64,000 nt of DNA, taken from the NCBI GenBank assembly GCA_041658705.1, contig JBAZZT010000003.1, forward strand, positions 1-64,000. The letters are read 5' to 3'. Each line of letters begins with the position of its first letter. Position 1 is the first letter of the stretch. The notes beneath the pieces are model-generated. The model saw nothing but the letters and a program-made list of their open reading frames with translations. It was not told the origin of the DNA and searched no databases. The translations under genes and the position numbers were made by a program. Positions 63,968 to 64,000 of this stretch are shown here, in pieces. The stretch comes from CAIKNB01 sp041658705 (GTDB lineage: Bacteria; Patescibacteriota; Patescibacteriia; 2-12-FULL-60-25).

Positions 63968-64000
63968 GATTACGCGGGCTTTTTGGCCTAAACTCCCTAT

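Overview
The window reads as a chromosomal segment of a Patescibacteria (Candidate Phyla Radiation) bacterium. The grounds are a set of features typical of that group: a DUF4012 envelope protein, a GerMN/Gmad2 protein, a FecR protein, cyclophilin and cupredoxin lipoproteins, an archaeal-type UMP kinase, a divergent MetK, a PPM-like/beta-propeller membrane protein and many lineage-specific hypothetical genes. The standard genetic code fits, because TGA is used freely as a stop and never appears inside a conserved gene. The DNA is moderately GC-rich. I do not assign a finer taxon.

Layout. 0-10 kb: GmhB-like phosphatase, cupredoxin lipoprotein, RnfD-like membrane protein, Rieske protein, RibD_C reductase, Nudix hydrolase, arginase/agmatinase-family enzyme, two tandem C39-like secreted peptidases and an AttH/CrtC-like lipocalin. 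10-21 kb: EVE protein, FecR protein, metG, RNHCP protein, a long Ala/Glu/Pro-rich membrane protein, then two different phosphoglycerate mutases (gpmI) side by side, and mutM. 22-33 kb: nth, PAP2 phosphatase, mltG, hypothetical genes, a probable diversified target gene, a UvrD-type helicase, and a methyltransferase/FemAB-like fusion. 33-43 kb: metK-like gene, cyclophilin, degenerate C39-like protein, GerMN protein, CapA, xseA-xseB interrupted by an AT-rich nucleotidyltransferase gene, YvlD-type membrane protein and pyrH. 43-51 kb: small hypothetical and lipoprotein genes, the L10 leader with rplJ-rplL, and a PPM-like/propeller protein. 51-59 kb: TsaB-like protein, three family-2 glycosyltransferases, a second Nudix, DUF4012 and MreB, which together look like an envelope and shape block. 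59-64 kb: more lineage-specific genes, the second copy of the probable diversified target gene, and a phosphoribosyltransferase fused to a SLOG/LOG-like domain.

Two gene styles alternate. Housekeeping genes often lack a clear Shine-Dalgarno sequence and are packed with ATGA overlaps. Many lineage-specific genes stand alone as complete cassettes, with a TTGACA-like -35 box, a 17-nt spacer, a -10 box, a good Shine-Dalgarno and a rho-independent terminator.

The intergenic DNA is the most unusual part. It holds at least 17 arrays of degenerate 7-bp repeats, most of them folding back on themselves as hairpins and some nested inside other palindromes. It also holds several dispersed palindromic families (GTCATTGCGAG, GTCATCCTGAGC, GGATCTTCCTATACC, CCACGGCG). 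Some of these have invaded genes in frame (mutM, uvrD and one target gene). The strongest candidate for an active system is the pair of paralogous genes at 27142 and 60705. Their C-terminal ~30 codons differ only at codons compatible with adenine-directed mutagenesis, which is the mark of a diversity-generating retroelement whose reverse transcriptase lies outside this window.
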